Positions 8,818 to 17,755 of a DNA stretch of 64,000 bases are shown here, in pieces. Position 1 is the stretch's first letter; each line of letters begins with the position of its first letter. Below the pieces are notes generated by a model. The model searched no databases. It was not told where the DNA came from and saw only the letters and a list, made by a program, of their open reading frames with translations. A program made the translations under genes and the position numbers. Origin of the DNA: an uncultured Pirellulaceae bacterium (GTDB taxonomy: Bacteria; Planctomycetota; Planctomycetia; Pirellulales; Pirellulaceae); NCBI GenBank assembly GCA_938084685.1, contig CALKGE010000001.1, positions 620,001-684,000 on the forward strand. Reading direction: 5' to 3'.

Positions 8818-9680
8818 AACAAGGTTGGTCCTGCCGGATAGAAATAGTAGTACAGTTTGTCGAGGCCGATGCCCACGATCAGATCCATTGCCAAAATTAA
8901 TACGAAGCTGGTAACAAAGGCGGCCGTGGCAGCTTTACCGACTCCCTGAGCTCCCCGATCGCTGTGGAAACCGAAGTAACAACTGACAATGCCAATGCAG
9001 CCGCCAAAGAACAGACTCTTGATAATTCCGGATAACAGATCAAATCCGGTGACGTATCGACTTGAGAATTCAAAATACTCGTAGGCATCGACATGCAGCA
9101 AGTAGTGACTGTAAGCAAAGCCTCCCAGGATCCCCATGAAGTCGGCCATGAGCGTGAGGACGGGAATCAGCAATAACGAGGCCAGTACACGCGGGACGAC
9201 CAGGAAGTGTACCGGATTGACTCCCATACTGCTCAACGCATCAATCTGCTCGGTCACACGCATGGTGCCCAGTTCAGCAGCCATGGAACTTCCAACTCGT
9301 CCGGCCAGCATGGTCGCCGCCAGGACGGGGCCCAGTTCCCGCACCAACGTCAGATTGATGACGGCCCCCATCCGATTTTCCATACCGAGCTGATGGAATT
9401 GAAAATAACTTTGAACTGCCAGAACCATACCGATGAACATGCCGGTCAGTCCCACGACGGGAATACTGAGTACGCCGATCTGGTAGGCAGCTTTGATGAA
9501 GGTACCTTTTCTGAGCCGTCGGGAGAATGTCCACGACAGGATTTGGATGATAAACAGCACCAAATCGCCCACAAACAAGGTGGTACGGTCCAGCTTGTCC
9601 AGGACGGTAGCGAGTAATGATGGCTGAAGACTCAGCTCACCATTTCCTGCTTCTTGCGGAATATCCTGTGTCGATGCCAT
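8814..9680 (-). CDS. mlaE: MlaE-type ABC transporter permease
   Basis: A 288-residue integral membrane subunit of the MCE lipid transporter. The family core is clear: GMFIGMVLAVQSYFQF, then the conserved block LVRELGPVLAATMLAGRVGSSMAAELGTM, then several TM helices to the C terminus. The ATG at 9680 has AGGAC about 7 nt upstream. An upstream GTG would put the ribosome on an 8-bp inverted repeat (9715-9735), so I reject it. The gene is first in the operon mlaE-mlaF-mlaD and overlaps mlaF by 4 bp. Confidence 0.92.
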   Translation of the reverse strand: MASTQDIPQEAGNGELSLQPSLLATVLDKLDRTTLFVGDLVLFIIQILSWTFSRRLRKGTFIKAAYQIGVLSIPVVGLTGMFIGMVLAVQSYFQFHQLGMENRMGAVINLTLVRELGPVLAATMLAGRVGSSMAAELGTMRVTEQIDALSSMGVNPVHFLVVPRVLASLLLIPVLTLMADFMGILGGFAYSHYLLHVDAYEYFEFSSRYVTGFDLLSGIIKSLFFGGCIGIVSCYFGFHSDRGAQGVGKAATAAFVTSFVLILAMDLIVGIGLDKLYYYFYPAGPTLF

Positions 9681-9714
9681 CTTGCATGTCCTGCCAACTT
9701 CCAGTGTGACTGCA

Positions 9715-9735
9715 TGCAGTGCGCGCAGCACTGCA
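9715..9735. promoter_or_regulatory. Inverted repeat ahead of the mla operon
   Basis: TGCAGTGC, a 5-base spacer and GCACTGCA form a perfect 8-bp inverted repeat 35 nt upstream of the mlaE start. It could be an operator or a hairpin in the mRNA leader. No ligand or regulator can be inferred. Confidence 0.35.
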
Positions 9736-9848
9736 CACAGAACCTGTTACTGGTTTCGGACAGTTAAGATAGAGAACTTAAGGGAAGAGTACTGAATCTA
9801 ACGGATTTGACGATTTGTATTGATCAGCCAACCCGTTGGTAATTCAGG

Positions 9849-12422
9849 TTACTCTTCATCCTTTGGTTCTTCTTGACCGGTGGAACCGGCGAGAACAGCG
9901 GCAACCTTTTCTTCCTGAGCCTTGGCAACCTCTTCACAGAATTCACCTTTGAAATCCAGTCGGATGATACGTTCATGGTCGCTATCCCATTTGGCATCTA
10001 CCAGGATCTTGTTCTTGCCGACGAACTCCCCTTTCAGCAATTCTTCTGACAGAGGGTCTTCGACCAGACTTTCAATGGCTCGTCGCAGCGGCCGAGCACC
10101 GTAATCGGTGTTGGAGCCTGCATTGACGATGAATTCACGGGCGTCATCTGACAGCTCGAGTACGATATCCAGATCGGAAAGTCGTTCACGCACCTTTGCC
10201 ATTTCCAGATCAACGATTTCTTTGAGGTCGTTGACATCCAGATGGCGGAAGATAATCGTGTCATCCAATCGGTTAAGGAACTCGGGACGGAACACACGTT
10301 CAATCTGTTCCATCACGCGCGTCTTCATTGCCTCGTAGGTTGCATCGTTATCAGGAGCCTGGAAGCCGAACGAAGATTCATTCTTGATGGCTTCGGCACC
10401 TGCATTGGTGGTCAGGATCAGAATGACGTTACGGAAGTCGACATTACGTCCAAAGCTGTCGGTAAGCCGGCCTTCCTCCATCACCTGCAGCAGCATGTTG
10501 AATACGTCCGGATGAGCTTTTTCAATTTCATCCAGCAGCACCACTGCATAGGGACGTCGACGAATCTTTTCTGTCAGTTGGCCACCTTCTTCAAAACCGA
10601 CATAGCCGGGAGGGGCACCAATCAGGCGACTGACATTGTGCTTCTCCATGTACTCGCTCATGTCGATGTGAATCAGGGCATCCGAGTCACCAAACATGTA
10701 CTCTGCCAACGCCTTGGCCAGCAAGGTCTTACCAACACCGGTGGGACCAGCAAAGATAAAGCAACCTGTTGGTCGCCGAGGGTCTTTCAGACCACTACGG
10801 CTACGGCGAACTGCCTTGGAAATGGCAGTCACTGCGGCATTCTGACTGACAACCCGTTTGTGCAGCTCTTCTTCCATCTGCATCAGACGCTCGCCATCTT
10901 CAGTGGATACACGAGTGAGTGGAATACCGGTCATCTTGGAGACAACTTCGGCAATGACATCTTCGTCGACCACGCCCAGCGTCTCTTCTGACTTTTCACG
11001 CCACTCCTGCGTAATGGTCTCTTTCTTCTTGCGAAGTTTATCAGCCTTGTCTCGCAGTGATGCGGCTTTCTCAAAGTCCTGATTCGCGACAGCCTCTTCC
11101 TTTTCGTCATTGAGTTGCTCAACTTGCTCGTCAATTTCCTTCAGGTTTGGCGGACGTGTCATGGTTTTCAGGCGGATACGAGCGCCTGCTTCGTCAATCA
11201 CGTCAATCGCTTTGTCTGGCAGGCACCGTGCAGTAATGTAACGCTCGGACATCTCCACTGCCGCCTTCAAAGCTTCGTCAGTGATCTTCACACGGTGATG
11301 CTCTTCGTAACGCTCACGCAATCCCCTGAGGATTTCAATGGTCTCTTCCTTGTTCGTAGGATTGACAATGATTTCCTGGAATCGTCGTGCCAGTGCGTTA
11401 TCTTTTTCAATGTACTTACGGTATTCATCCAGCGTTGTCGCTCCGATGCACTGAATTTCACCACGGGCAAGTGCTGGTTTCAGGACGTTGGCAGCATCAA
11501 TGGCTCCTTCCGCTCCTCCAGCTCCAACCAGAGTGTGTAACTCATCGATAAAGAGAATCGTGTTCTTGGCTCGACGTACTTCATTCATTACCGCTTTGAT
11601 TCGTTCTTCGAACTGTCCGCGATATTTCGTGCCAGCTACCATCATCGCCAGGTCAAGGACGACAATCCGTTTATCCATCAGCAGGTCAGGCACATCGCCG
11701 TCGACGACGCGTTGAGCAAAACCTTCAATGATTGCCGTTTTCCCGGCACCTGCTTCACCCAGTAAGACTGGATTGTTTTTCGTACGTCGACACAAAACCT
11801 GAATGGCTCGCTCAATCTCTTTAGCTCGCCCGATCACAGGGTCCAGCTTTTTGCTTTTAGCCAGGGCAGTCAGGTCACGACCGAAGCTGTCGAGTGCAGG
11901 TGTTTTGGATTTGGAACCCTTACCACTCGGCTCAGCAGAGCCAGATTCGGATCGCGGACGTTCTTCGCCTTCTTCACTGTCGAGACCATGGCCCAGCAGG
12001 TTCAGCACTTCCTCACGAACTTCTTCCAGCTTCAGTCCAAGATTCATCAGGACCTGTGCCGCCACGCCTTCCTGTTCCCGCAGTAATCCCAACAGAATGT
12101 GTTCTGTACCAACATAGTTGTGATTCAGATTGCGCGCTTCTTCCATCGAGTACTCGATGACTTTCTTGGCGCGCGGAGTCTGCGGTAACTTACCCATGGT
12201 CACCATTTCAGGACCGCTTTGGACAAGCTTTTCAACTTCCAGACGGATCTTGCGAAGGTCGACGTCCAGATTCTTCAGGACGTTAGCGGCTACACCACTT
12301 CCTTCTTTGACCAATCCCAACAGGACATGTTCAGTTCCAATGTACTCATGATTGAATCGTTGAGCTTCCTGGTTTGCCAGTTGCATAACCTTGCGTGCTC
12401 GATCTGTAAAACGCTCGTACAT
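9849..12422 (-). CDS. clpC: ClpC, AAA+ chaperone subunit of Clp protease
   Basis: An 857-residue Hsp100 unfoldase feeding ClpP. It has two Clp_N repeats (about 1-145), AAA1 with Walker A GEAGAGKT (222-229), a UVR-containing middle domain (about 430-475) and AAA2 with Walker A GPTGVGKT (559-566). A C-terminal D2-small domain and a Glu-rich tail follow. The UVR motif plus short middle domain identifies ClpC rather than ClpB or ClpA. The ATG has GAGGAG 8-9 nt upstream. It is separated from the upstream 232-residue gene by 160 bp holding an inverted repeat. Adaptor (McsB/MecA) and clpP genes are not in the window. The length is ordinary for the family. Confidence 0.96.
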   Translation of the reverse strand: MYERFTDRARKVMQLANQEAQRFNHEYIGTEHVLLGLVKEGSGVAANVLKNLDVDLRKIRLEVEKLVQSGPEMVTMGKLPQTPRAKKVIEYSMEEARNLNHNYVGTEHILLGLLREQEGVAAQVLMNLGLKLEEVREEVLNLLGHGLDSEEGEERPRSESGSAEPSGKGSKSKTPALDSFGRDLTALAKSKKLDPVIGRAKEIERAIQVLCRRTKNNPVLLGEAGAGKTAIIEGFAQRVVDGDVPDLLMDKRIVVLDLAMMVAGTKYRGQFEERIKAVMNEVRRAKNTILFIDELHTLVGAGGAEGAIDAANVLKPALARGEIQCIGATTLDEYRKYIEKDNALARRFQEIIVNPTNKEETIEILRGLRERYEEHHRVKITDEALKAAVEMSERYITARCLPDKAIDVIDEAGARIRLKTMTRPPNLKEIDEQVEQLNDEKEEAVANQDFEKAASLRDKADKLRKKKETITQEWREKSEETLGVVDEDVIAEVVSKMTGIPLTRVSTEDGERLMQMEEELHKRVVSQNAAVTAISKAVRRSRSGLKDPRRPTGCFIFAGPTGVGKTLLAKALAEYMFGDSDALIHIDMSEYMEKHNVSRLIGAPPGYVGFEEGGQLTEKIRRRPYAVVLLDEIEKAHPDVFNMLLQVMEEGRLTDSFGRNVDFRNVILILTTNAGAEAIKNESSFGFQAPDNDATYEAMKTRVMEQIERVFRPEFLNRLDDTIIFRHLDVNDLKEIVDLEMAKVRERLSDLDIVLELSDDAREFIVNAGSNTDYGARPLRRAIESLVEDPLSEELLKGEFVGKNKILVDAKWDSDHERIIRLDFKGEFCEEVAKAQEEKVAAVLAGSTGQEEPKDEE

Positions 12423-12486
12423 GGGTTAACTCCTCTATTCACTGTTGCTTTCCCAAGCCCTTCGTAACTACCGAAGTTGAGCTGCT

Positions 12487-12508
12487 GGAAAGCAAACTAT
12501 CTCTTTCC
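12487..12508. promoter_or_regulatory. Inverted repeat in clpC upstream region
   Basis: GGAAAG and CTTTCC are separated by 10 bases, about 65 nt upstream of clpC. It is neither a CIRCE element nor a recognisable CtsR site. It may be a heat-shock operator of another type. A second short hairpin (CACCTC/GAGGTG) lies at about 12546-12563. Confidence 0.25.
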
Positions 12509-12582
12509 AAGATAACCGTATTTTTCCATTTGAGGGATACCATATCACCTCTCTGGGGGAGGTGTTTTCTCCCTTTCTTTTA

Positions 12583-13281
12583 CTAGGCTGCTTGAGTTTC
12601 CGGGGATTCGTCCTTTTCAGACAGAATCCGCTCCAGCAGCTCGACTTCCCGGGATACCTCGAAACTCCATTTTTCTGCCCCATCCCATTTATTGAACCGA
12701 GTGATTTCCAGTAAGGCCTCCTCGAAACGCCTGGTTGCGCGGAGGAGTGAAATTCTCAGTAATCGGGACTCCAAGTCTCCGGGATAGTCTTCCAGGGCAC
12801 TGTCCAACAGCGACTCACACTGTAGCCAATTCCCCTTCAAGTATTGGTTTCGTGCCTGAATGAACAAGTCATCGGTCGATGTCTGAGAGGGCTCGATGCC
12901 AGTTTCTTCTTCGGAGACCGAAGAATGATTAACACTTGTCCCCTCCTCAACGTCTACCCAATCCGTTGATTCACTCGCCGTAGATGTGGCTGTATTCACA
13001 GCTTCACTGTGACGCCTGCGACCTAATTGTTGCTGCCGACTGTACTGCAACGTCACCATCACTCCGTCTAAACAACCTCCGAGCCAAAAAACAAATGTGA
13101 TTAACCAGCCAGCCAACTGAACATTCTCAGAAACGTGACCAGCCATTTTCAGCTGAAGGATGATTGCCGTATTGAATATGACGCCAAAGCCGGTGGCGAC
13201 TGCCAGGCCGGTCCACTGGCCATCAAGCCAGAGCCGGGCCAAGCCGGGCCAACCGCAGGTGATCCACTTGGAGTGTCTCAT
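12583..13281 (-). CDS. Two-TM membrane protein with TPR-like cytoplasmic tail, unknown function
   Basis: A 232-residue protein I do not recognise by name. The N terminus is Trp-rich (GWPGLARLWLDGQW). Two TM helices (about 26-44 and 57-77) are separated by a short loop. A Ser/Thr/Glu-rich linker (about 85-140) leads to a helical region (about 143-225) with TPR-like spacing (NQYLKGNWLQCESLLDSAL, then LRISLLRATRRFEEALLEI). It resembles planctomycete membrane-TPR proteins lying next to clpC. It is oriented with clpC, 160 bp upstream. A role in envelope or proteostasis is only suggested by that neighbour. Confidence 0.7.
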   Translation of the reverse strand: MRHSKWITCGWPGLARLWLDGQWTGLAVATGFGVIFNTAIILQLKMAGHVSENVQLAGWLITFVFWLGGCLDGVMVTLQYSRQQQLGRRRHSEAVNTATSTASESTDWVDVEEGTSVNHSSVSEEETGIEPSQTSTDDLFIQARNQYLKGNWLQCESLLDSALEDYPGDLESRLLRISLLRATRRFEEALLEITRFNKWDGAEKWSFEVSREVELLERILSEKDESPETQAA

Positions 13282-13434
13282 CAGGCGTAATTTACCTTCC
13301 AGGGCAAAAAAGAGTGCGGGAATGAATGAGGTTATACTGAATTTTAGGTGTTTTCCAGCATTTGGAACAAGAACAGTTACGTTCTTATCCCTCGCTCACC
13401 CCCCCAATCACTTCTTGTAACCGGTTGGAAGGTT

Positions 13435-13584
13435 GATGTGACTGACAATTTGGCAGTCTTGCCAGGACAGACCAGCTGCTTTTCGGCCGATTTATACTGC
13501 CAGAATGGTCAAATTGTCATCTCATCATTAGACTATGTAATAATGCAAACGCCGTTCCAATTCGCAGCGAATGGCGTTTTTTTG
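13435..13584 (+). ncRNA. Candidate structured leader or small RNA upstream of thiE
   Basis: TGACAATTTG (13443-13452) pairs perfectly with CAAATTGTCA (13510-13519). The pairing extends inward (GCAG 13453-13456 with CTGC 13497-13500, leaving an asymmetric bulge) and outward (GATG with CATC across a small internal loop). About 23 nt later a 10-bp stem and seven T's form an intrinsic terminator. No coding gene on this strand lies between the divergent gene and this terminator, so any transcript ending here must start within about 250 bp. It could be a transcription-attenuating leader of thiE or an independent small RNA. It does not match the thiamine riboswitch core. Structure is seen by eye only. 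Confidence 0.4.
13550..13584 (+). terminator. Intrinsic terminator just before thiE
   Basis: AACGCCGTTC pairs with GAATGGCGTT (10 bp, one G-T) around an 11-base loop, then seven T's. It ends about 25 nt before the thiE ATG, so it would block read-through into thiE unless disrupted, as in attenuation. Confidence 0.65.
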
Positions 13585-13608
13585 TGACGGTCAGAAGGTT
13601 TTCATTTC

Positions 13609-14727
13609 ATGGCAAACGAACAGAGTAAGGTATTGAGAATTCTCGACGCCAACCTGAATCGATCGATGGAAGCGATGCGTACGATCGAGGAATATCTCCG
13701 TTTCGTACTGGATGACGGTGTTCTGACCGAGTCGGTGAAACAGATGCGTCACGAGCTGCAACGGCTGGCAGCGCGGTTTCCATTGCAGGACCGAGTTGTT
13801 GCCCGGGAAAGCTCGACAGATGTAGGTCGTAGCCTGGCCACCGAATCCGAATATCACCGCAGTGATGTATTCGATGTAGTGGGTGCAGCTTTAGGGCGTC
13901 TGAAAGAGTCGCTGCGAGCTCTGGAAGAGTACAGTAAGGTGCTTGATAGTCAGACTGGTACACTGTTTGAGCGATTGCGGTACGAAACTTACGATTTGGA
14001 AAAAAACCTGTTGATCAAGTTGATCAAGAAGTCCCCAGCTTCTGAGACATCTGGGATAGGTATTTCGGAATCGATATCGGTTTATGTATTAGTCGACGGT
14101 GCGGTGACCCCCCACGATTTTGCAGGGCATGTCGAGTCCTTACTGTTGGCAGGCGTAGATATGATCCAATTGCGAGATAAGAAATTGGATGATCGAACAT
14201 TGCTTGCCAGAGCGAAGCAGTTGCGAGCGTTGGTCGACGACGAAGTGAGTCGCACGGGGCGTCCTGTACTGATGATTGTGAACGACCGACCGGACATTGC
14301 CAGAATCGCTCGGGCTGACGGTGTCCATCTTGGACAATCTGAGATCTCTCCCGAAGACGCGCGAACTCTGGTGGGAGACGAGTGTCTGATTGGTGTTTCG
14401 ACCCATGAACCCGAACAGGTGATGCAGGCTGTTGAAAGTGGTGCGGACTATATCGGTTGTGGGCCCACGTTTCCATCGTCCACGAAGGAGTTCTCCGAAT
14501 TTGCTGGTACCGAGTTTCTTCACTGGGTATCTGAAAACTGCAGGTTGCCCGCTTTTGCGATTGGAGGTATTTCAGTCGAGAACATTGATGAAGTTGCGGC
14601 GACCGGGTTTACTCGCGTCGCTGTGTCCGGATGCTTGGGGCCGGACAGTGATCATCAGGCAGTGGTGCAAGCGCTGAAGACCAGTTTGGCGGAACCTCTT
14701 TTACCCTCAACTGAGTCGAGTTCATGA
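13609..14727 (+). CDS. thiE: Thiamine-phosphate synthase with N-terminal ThiD2-like domain
   Basis: A 372-residue fusion. The C-terminal half (about 155-360) is a ThiE TIM barrel that joins HMP-PP and thiazole phosphate to make TMP: VDMIQLRDKK, VNDRPDIARIARADGVHLGQ, and YIGCGPTFPSSTKE followed by AIGGI. The N-terminal 145 residues are a helical domain (RILDANLNRSMEAMRTIEEY ... LGRLKESLRALEEYSK) of the type fused to ThiE in planctomycetes and some other bacteria, often called ThiD2. Its exact role is unsettled. An AGAAGG lies about 12 nt before the ATG. The gene overlaps the following CYTH gene by 4 bp (ATGA). A terminator hairpin directly upstream suggests attenuation control. Confidence 0.9.
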   Translation: MANEQSKVLRILDANLNRSMEAMRTIEEYLRFVLDDGVLTESVKQMRHELQRLAARFPLQDRVVARESSTDVGRSLATESEYHRSDVFDVVGAALGRLKESLRALEEYSKVLDSQTGTLFERLRYETYDLEKNLLIKLIKKSPASETSGIGISESISVYVLVDGAVTPHDFAGHVESLLLAGVDMIQLRDKKLDDRTLLARAKQLRALVDDEVSRTGRPVLMIVNDRPDIARIARADGVHLGQSEISPEDARTLVGDECLIGVSTHEPEQVMQAVESGADYIGCGPTFPSSTKEFSEFAGTEFLHWVSENCRLPAFAIGGISVENIDEVAATGFTRVAVSGCLGPDSDHQAVVQALKTSLAEPLLPSTESSS

Positions 14728-15269
14728 ACTACGAAGTGGAACAGAAATTTGCAGTTCGTGATCAGGCGGAACTGCTTCAGAAACTGGATTCTATCCAGAT
14801 CGAGTGGGGAGAGACTCACCGGCAGGAAGATGCCTACTTTAATCATCCGTTGCGGGATTTTGCTGAGACCGATGAAGCATTGCGAGTGCGATTGGATGGA
14901 CCGGAATCTTTGTTTACCTACAAAGGTCCCCGGGTTGATTCTGCGACCAAGACCCGTCAGGAAATGGAATTGCAGGTTGTCAACGCCGGCACCGATGGGG
15001 AAGCGATGAAGCAGTTTCTCACGGCACTGGGATTTACCTATGTGCACAGTGTTATCAAGCAGCGTCGTAAAGGAAAACTCTGTTTCCAGAATCGCATCAT
15101 CGAAGTGGCGCTGGATGATGTGCAAGGTCTGGGTTGCTACGTAGAACTGGAACTGGTTGTTCCTGAACAGGAGTTGGAAGAAGCGACTACGCTTCTGAAC
15201 CGTCTGGCCGATTCACTAGGGTTGACGGAAGGAATTACCACCGGTTATCTGGATATGTTACTCCGCTGA
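14724..15269 (+). CDS. CYTH-domain protein (CyaB / class IV adenylate cyclase-like)
   Basis: A 181-residue single-domain protein of the CYTH triphosphate-tunnel superfamily. It has the N-terminal EVEQKF signature (ExExK) and alternating charged strands (LRVRLDG, FTYKGPR, RQEMELQV, KQRRKGKL, EVALDDV, YVELELVV). Members hydrolyse inorganic triphosphate or thiamine triphosphate, or act as class IV adenylyl cyclases. The coupling to thiE (ATGA overlap) makes thiamine triphosphatase activity an attractive guess, but that is inference; cyclase or tripolyphosphatase activity is equally compatible. Its 3' end overlaps the convergent MFS gene by 12 bp. Confidence 0.85.
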   Translation: MNYEVEQKFAVRDQAELLQKLDSIQIEWGETHRQEDAYFNHPLRDFAETDEALRVRLDGPESLFTYKGPRVDSATKTRQEMELQVVNAGTDGEAMKQFLTALGFTYVHSVIKQRRKGKLCFQNRIIEVALDDVQGLGCYVELELVVPEQELEEATTLLNRLADSLGLTEGITTGYLDMLLR

Positions 15270-16559
15270 GATCTCACCATATCGAGGTTCCGGTAAACGG
15301 AAGGTGAGGAGCCACGCGATGATCAGCAGTAGCGAGACTGCGGAGAAGAGTGGGACCGGGGACTGATAAAAGTCCATGGAGTAGCTGACCAGTGGCGAGA
15401 GTACGGCTGGGATGGCGACAATCAATCCCAGTGTGGCCAGATAACGAGGTTGATGGATCGTTTCTGTCAATTCGAGTGTGTAGTTGCAGAGGATTCCGAT
15501 GGAAAAGGGTGTCATGCCGACCAGCACGAAGATGATCCAAAAATAATTGCCTCCCCATGATGGTTGATTGATCAGATACAACGTTAGCAATGGTGTGGCA
15601 ATCATCACGATCAGTAGCAACCGTAGTACTGTTCGATTGCCTCGCAGGTCGGCGATGGGCCCCAGGACCAGACTGAAGGCGGCCATACCAAGGTTCTGGG
15701 CAATGATCCATGGCATCAGATTATCGAGCGCCAGATTCAGGTATTCTTTGGCGATGGGCTGGTAGTGCGGAAACAGCATGATCGATGTATTGGTGAGTGC
15801 TCCTACCAGTGCAATCTTGCGAAATCGCGGGTCTTCTCTGAAGGTCCGTTTCACATCTTCCCAGGCATTGTAAATACGCCGAGTTGTTTTCCGCTTCGGA
15901 TCTTCTGGCTCCACCACAAATAGTGCAACCACCGCGGAGACCACAAACATCAGGGCGGCAAATACAAATAGTCCGTAGAAATTGTGTGGGCCTTCTACCG
16001 GCAGCCATTTAGGAAACAGCCAGTAGGCCAGTCCAACGGAGATGATGGCTCCGAAAACATTGCCCGCCAGCATCAGTCGCCCTCGGCGATTAGCTCGAAT
16101 GAGTTTCCCCTGAACCGCTCGGGCCGCCAGGTTATGCACACCTACGACCATGAAGAACAGGGCGTAGATCAGCAGGAAGATGGCAGGCATCCACCAGGAG
16201 TTGGCATGAAGTTTCCAGATGCAAGCGATTGCCAGAAAGCAGAACGCAAACAGGAGCATGGTGATGACGACAATTCTTTTTTTGAATCGAGCACCAGTGA
16301 CATCTGAGGAAAGCAGCATGGGAGGCACACTTTGGCCAAAACGATTGAACAGTGGAAGAAAGCCACGGACCCAGGCCGATGCGCCGAGTGCATCCAGGAA
16401 CGCAGGCATGACAATACTTTCCGTTTTGAAAATCCAACCGCAACGCAGCGATATTTGATAGAACGCCATGACAAGAAAGTTGTGACGCTGGACTTCCGGC
16501 ACTGCAGCAGCTTCTGGAATGTCATAAATCGGAGCACGTGCCCGCTCAGTCGTGCTCAT
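15258..16559 (-). CDS. MFS transporter
   Basis: A 433-residue polytopic protein with about 12 TM helices in two bundles separated by a charged central loop (EPEDPKRKTTRRIYNAWEDVKRTFRED, near 220-245). It matches major-facilitator architecture of the type common in planctomycetes. The substrate cannot be read. The ATG has AAAGGTAG upstream. It overlaps the upstream BASS transporter gene by 14 bp, so the two are probably co-transcribed. Confidence 0.8.
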   Translation of the reverse strand: MSTTERARAPIYDIPEAAAVPEVQRHNFLVMAFYQISLRCGWIFKTESIVMPAFLDALGASAWVRGFLPLFNRFGQSVPPMLLSSDVTGARFKKRIVVITMLLFAFCFLAIACIWKLHANSWWMPAIFLLIYALFFMVVGVHNLAARAVQGKLIRANRRGRLMLAGNVFGAIISVGLAYWLFPKWLPVEGPHNFYGLFVFAALMFVVSAVVALFVVEPEDPKRKTTRRIYNAWEDVKRTFREDPRFRKIALVGALTNTSIMLFPHYQPIAKEYLNLALDNLMPWIIAQNLGMAAFSLVLGPIADLRGNRTVLRLLLIVMIATPLLTLYLINQPSWGGNYFWIIFVLVGMTPFSIGILCNYTLELTETIHQPRYLATLGLIVAIPAVLSPLVSYSMDFYQSPVPLFSAVSLLLIIAWLLTFRLPEPRYGEISAE

Positions 16560-17565
16560 GCTCGGCTACCTTTCGTGATTCGCTTTCCTGCACATGCCTG
16601 GAACTCCAGTACCAGGCGAGAATGGTTCCGGTAAACATGCAGAAGAATGTGTAGAAAGCAGGAGCAATGGCCACAACGGAATTCGGATTCTTAAAAAGCT
16701 CGGTTGCCAATGTCGCTCCCAGTCCGGCATTTTGCATTCCCACCTCAAGTGTCAGGGCACGCTTCATCGTATGCGAAAGTTGCATCAGCGAGCCTCCTGC
16801 GAATCCTCCGGCATAACCGAGCAGGTTAATCAGAAGCAGACAGCCAAAGACGATCAGAGGTAGTTCGGCAAGTTGGCCACGGGACTTTCCTACGACTGAA
16901 GCAATGATCAGCAGAATGGCCAGATTGGCGACATTGGAACCGATTGTTTTGGCTTGTGATTCGTATTGAGGCAGCATCCTTCCAACCAGGAAACCGGCGA
17001 TGACCGGCAGCACGACCCATTTCAGGAGTTTAATTCCCGAATTCAGGTACACGCTCCCCGAGTCACTACTGGCATTTTCAATGACTCCGCGAGTTGCATC
17101 GTCCACCAGCATCGCAGAGAGGGCAAGCATGGTAGGGACTGCAATCGGAGAAAGGATGGTAGCTAGTGTCGTGAGGCTGACACTGTAGCTGGCGTTTCCC
17201 CGGGAGACGATGGTCAGGACATTCGAAGCCATTGCCCCAGGGACGCAGCCGACCAGAATGACGCCGACCAGGGTTTCCCCGGTGAGACCAAATGCCAGGC
17301 CGATTCCCAATGCTAGAGCCGGCATGACGAGGAACTGAGTACAGGTTCCCCCGAGAATCTTGGGCCATTGGGATGCCACTTCTTTGATCTCGTCGATCGG
17401 CAGCATCCAACCGACTCCGAACATCGTGATAATAATCAGATATGGGAGTACTTTCGCGGTCTGCTCGAAAGGATCAAATTCTAACCCGGTATGAGGCCAG
17501 TAATACGCAGCTAATGAAAGTAGCAATAACCAGACGAGCAGAAAGCGTTGAATTAATCTGGTCAT
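16546..17565 (-). CDS. Bile acid:sodium symporter (BASS) family transporter
   Basis: A 339-residue membrane protein with about ten TM helices. It has family blocks typical of BASS/SBF proteins: GVGWMLPIDEI near 55, a VGVILVGCVPGAMASNVLTIVSRGNASYSVSLTT stretch near 120-150, and EVGMQNAGLGATLA near 275. The last two contain the paired Asn/Glu positions that bind Na+ in the family. The likely activity is Na+-coupled organic anion uptake. In a genome with Na+-NQR a sodium gradient should be available. It is the first gene of a pair with the MFS transporter (14-bp overlap). Confidence 0.85.
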   Translation of the reverse strand: MTRLIQRFLLVWLLLLSLAAYYWPHTGLEFDPFEQTAKVLPYLIIITMFGVGWMLPIDEIKEVASQWPKILGGTCTQFLVMPALALGIGLAFGLTGETLVGVILVGCVPGAMASNVLTIVSRGNASYSVSLTTLATILSPIAVPTMLALSAMLVDDATRGVIENASSDSGSVYLNSGIKLLKWVVLPVIAGFLVGRMLPQYESQAKTIGSNVANLAILLIIASVVGKSRGQLAELPLIVFGCLLLINLLGYAGGFAGGSLMQLSHTMKRALTLEVGMQNAGLGATLATELFKNPNSVVAIAPAFYTFFCMFTGTILAWYWSSRHVQESESRKVAEHEHD

Positions 17566-17755
17566 GAACTACTTAAGATTTCCAGAGCTGCGAAACGGGA
17601 AACAGGCATCTTAACATCGATTTACCCCACAACGGTACTCCAAACCAATGTACGAACGGTAAATCTGGTATATCACCAAATCGGTGGATTGTTGATAATT
17701 TGCAACAGAAGTAACGTAGCTGTTGAGTGCTGTTGGGAACGTAGCGAGACAGTCC

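Larger units (their letters stand above)
13282..13608. other. Divergent intergenic region with candidate structured RNA
   Basis: No protein gene. It separates the minus-strand membrane gene from thiE. It holds a long imperfect hairpin (about 13435-13527) and then a canonical terminator hairpin with a T run (13550-13584), both readable on the plus strand and both upstream of the thiE start. The TPP riboswitch consensus is not present. Confidence 0.6.

Noticed and set aside
12546..12568. CACCTC/GAGGTG hairpin with TTTT as a terminator
   Set aside because: The T run is only on the plus strand where no gene precedes it, and the stem is short; too weak to call.
12468..12683. 71-codon minus-strand frame upstream of clpC
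   Set aside because: Overlaps the 3' end of the better-supported membrane gene in another frame and shows no family features.
13282..13608. Thiamine (TPP) riboswitch expected before thiE
   Set aside because: The conserved CTGAGA and ACCTGATCTGG elements are missing, so I call only a generic structured RNA candidate.
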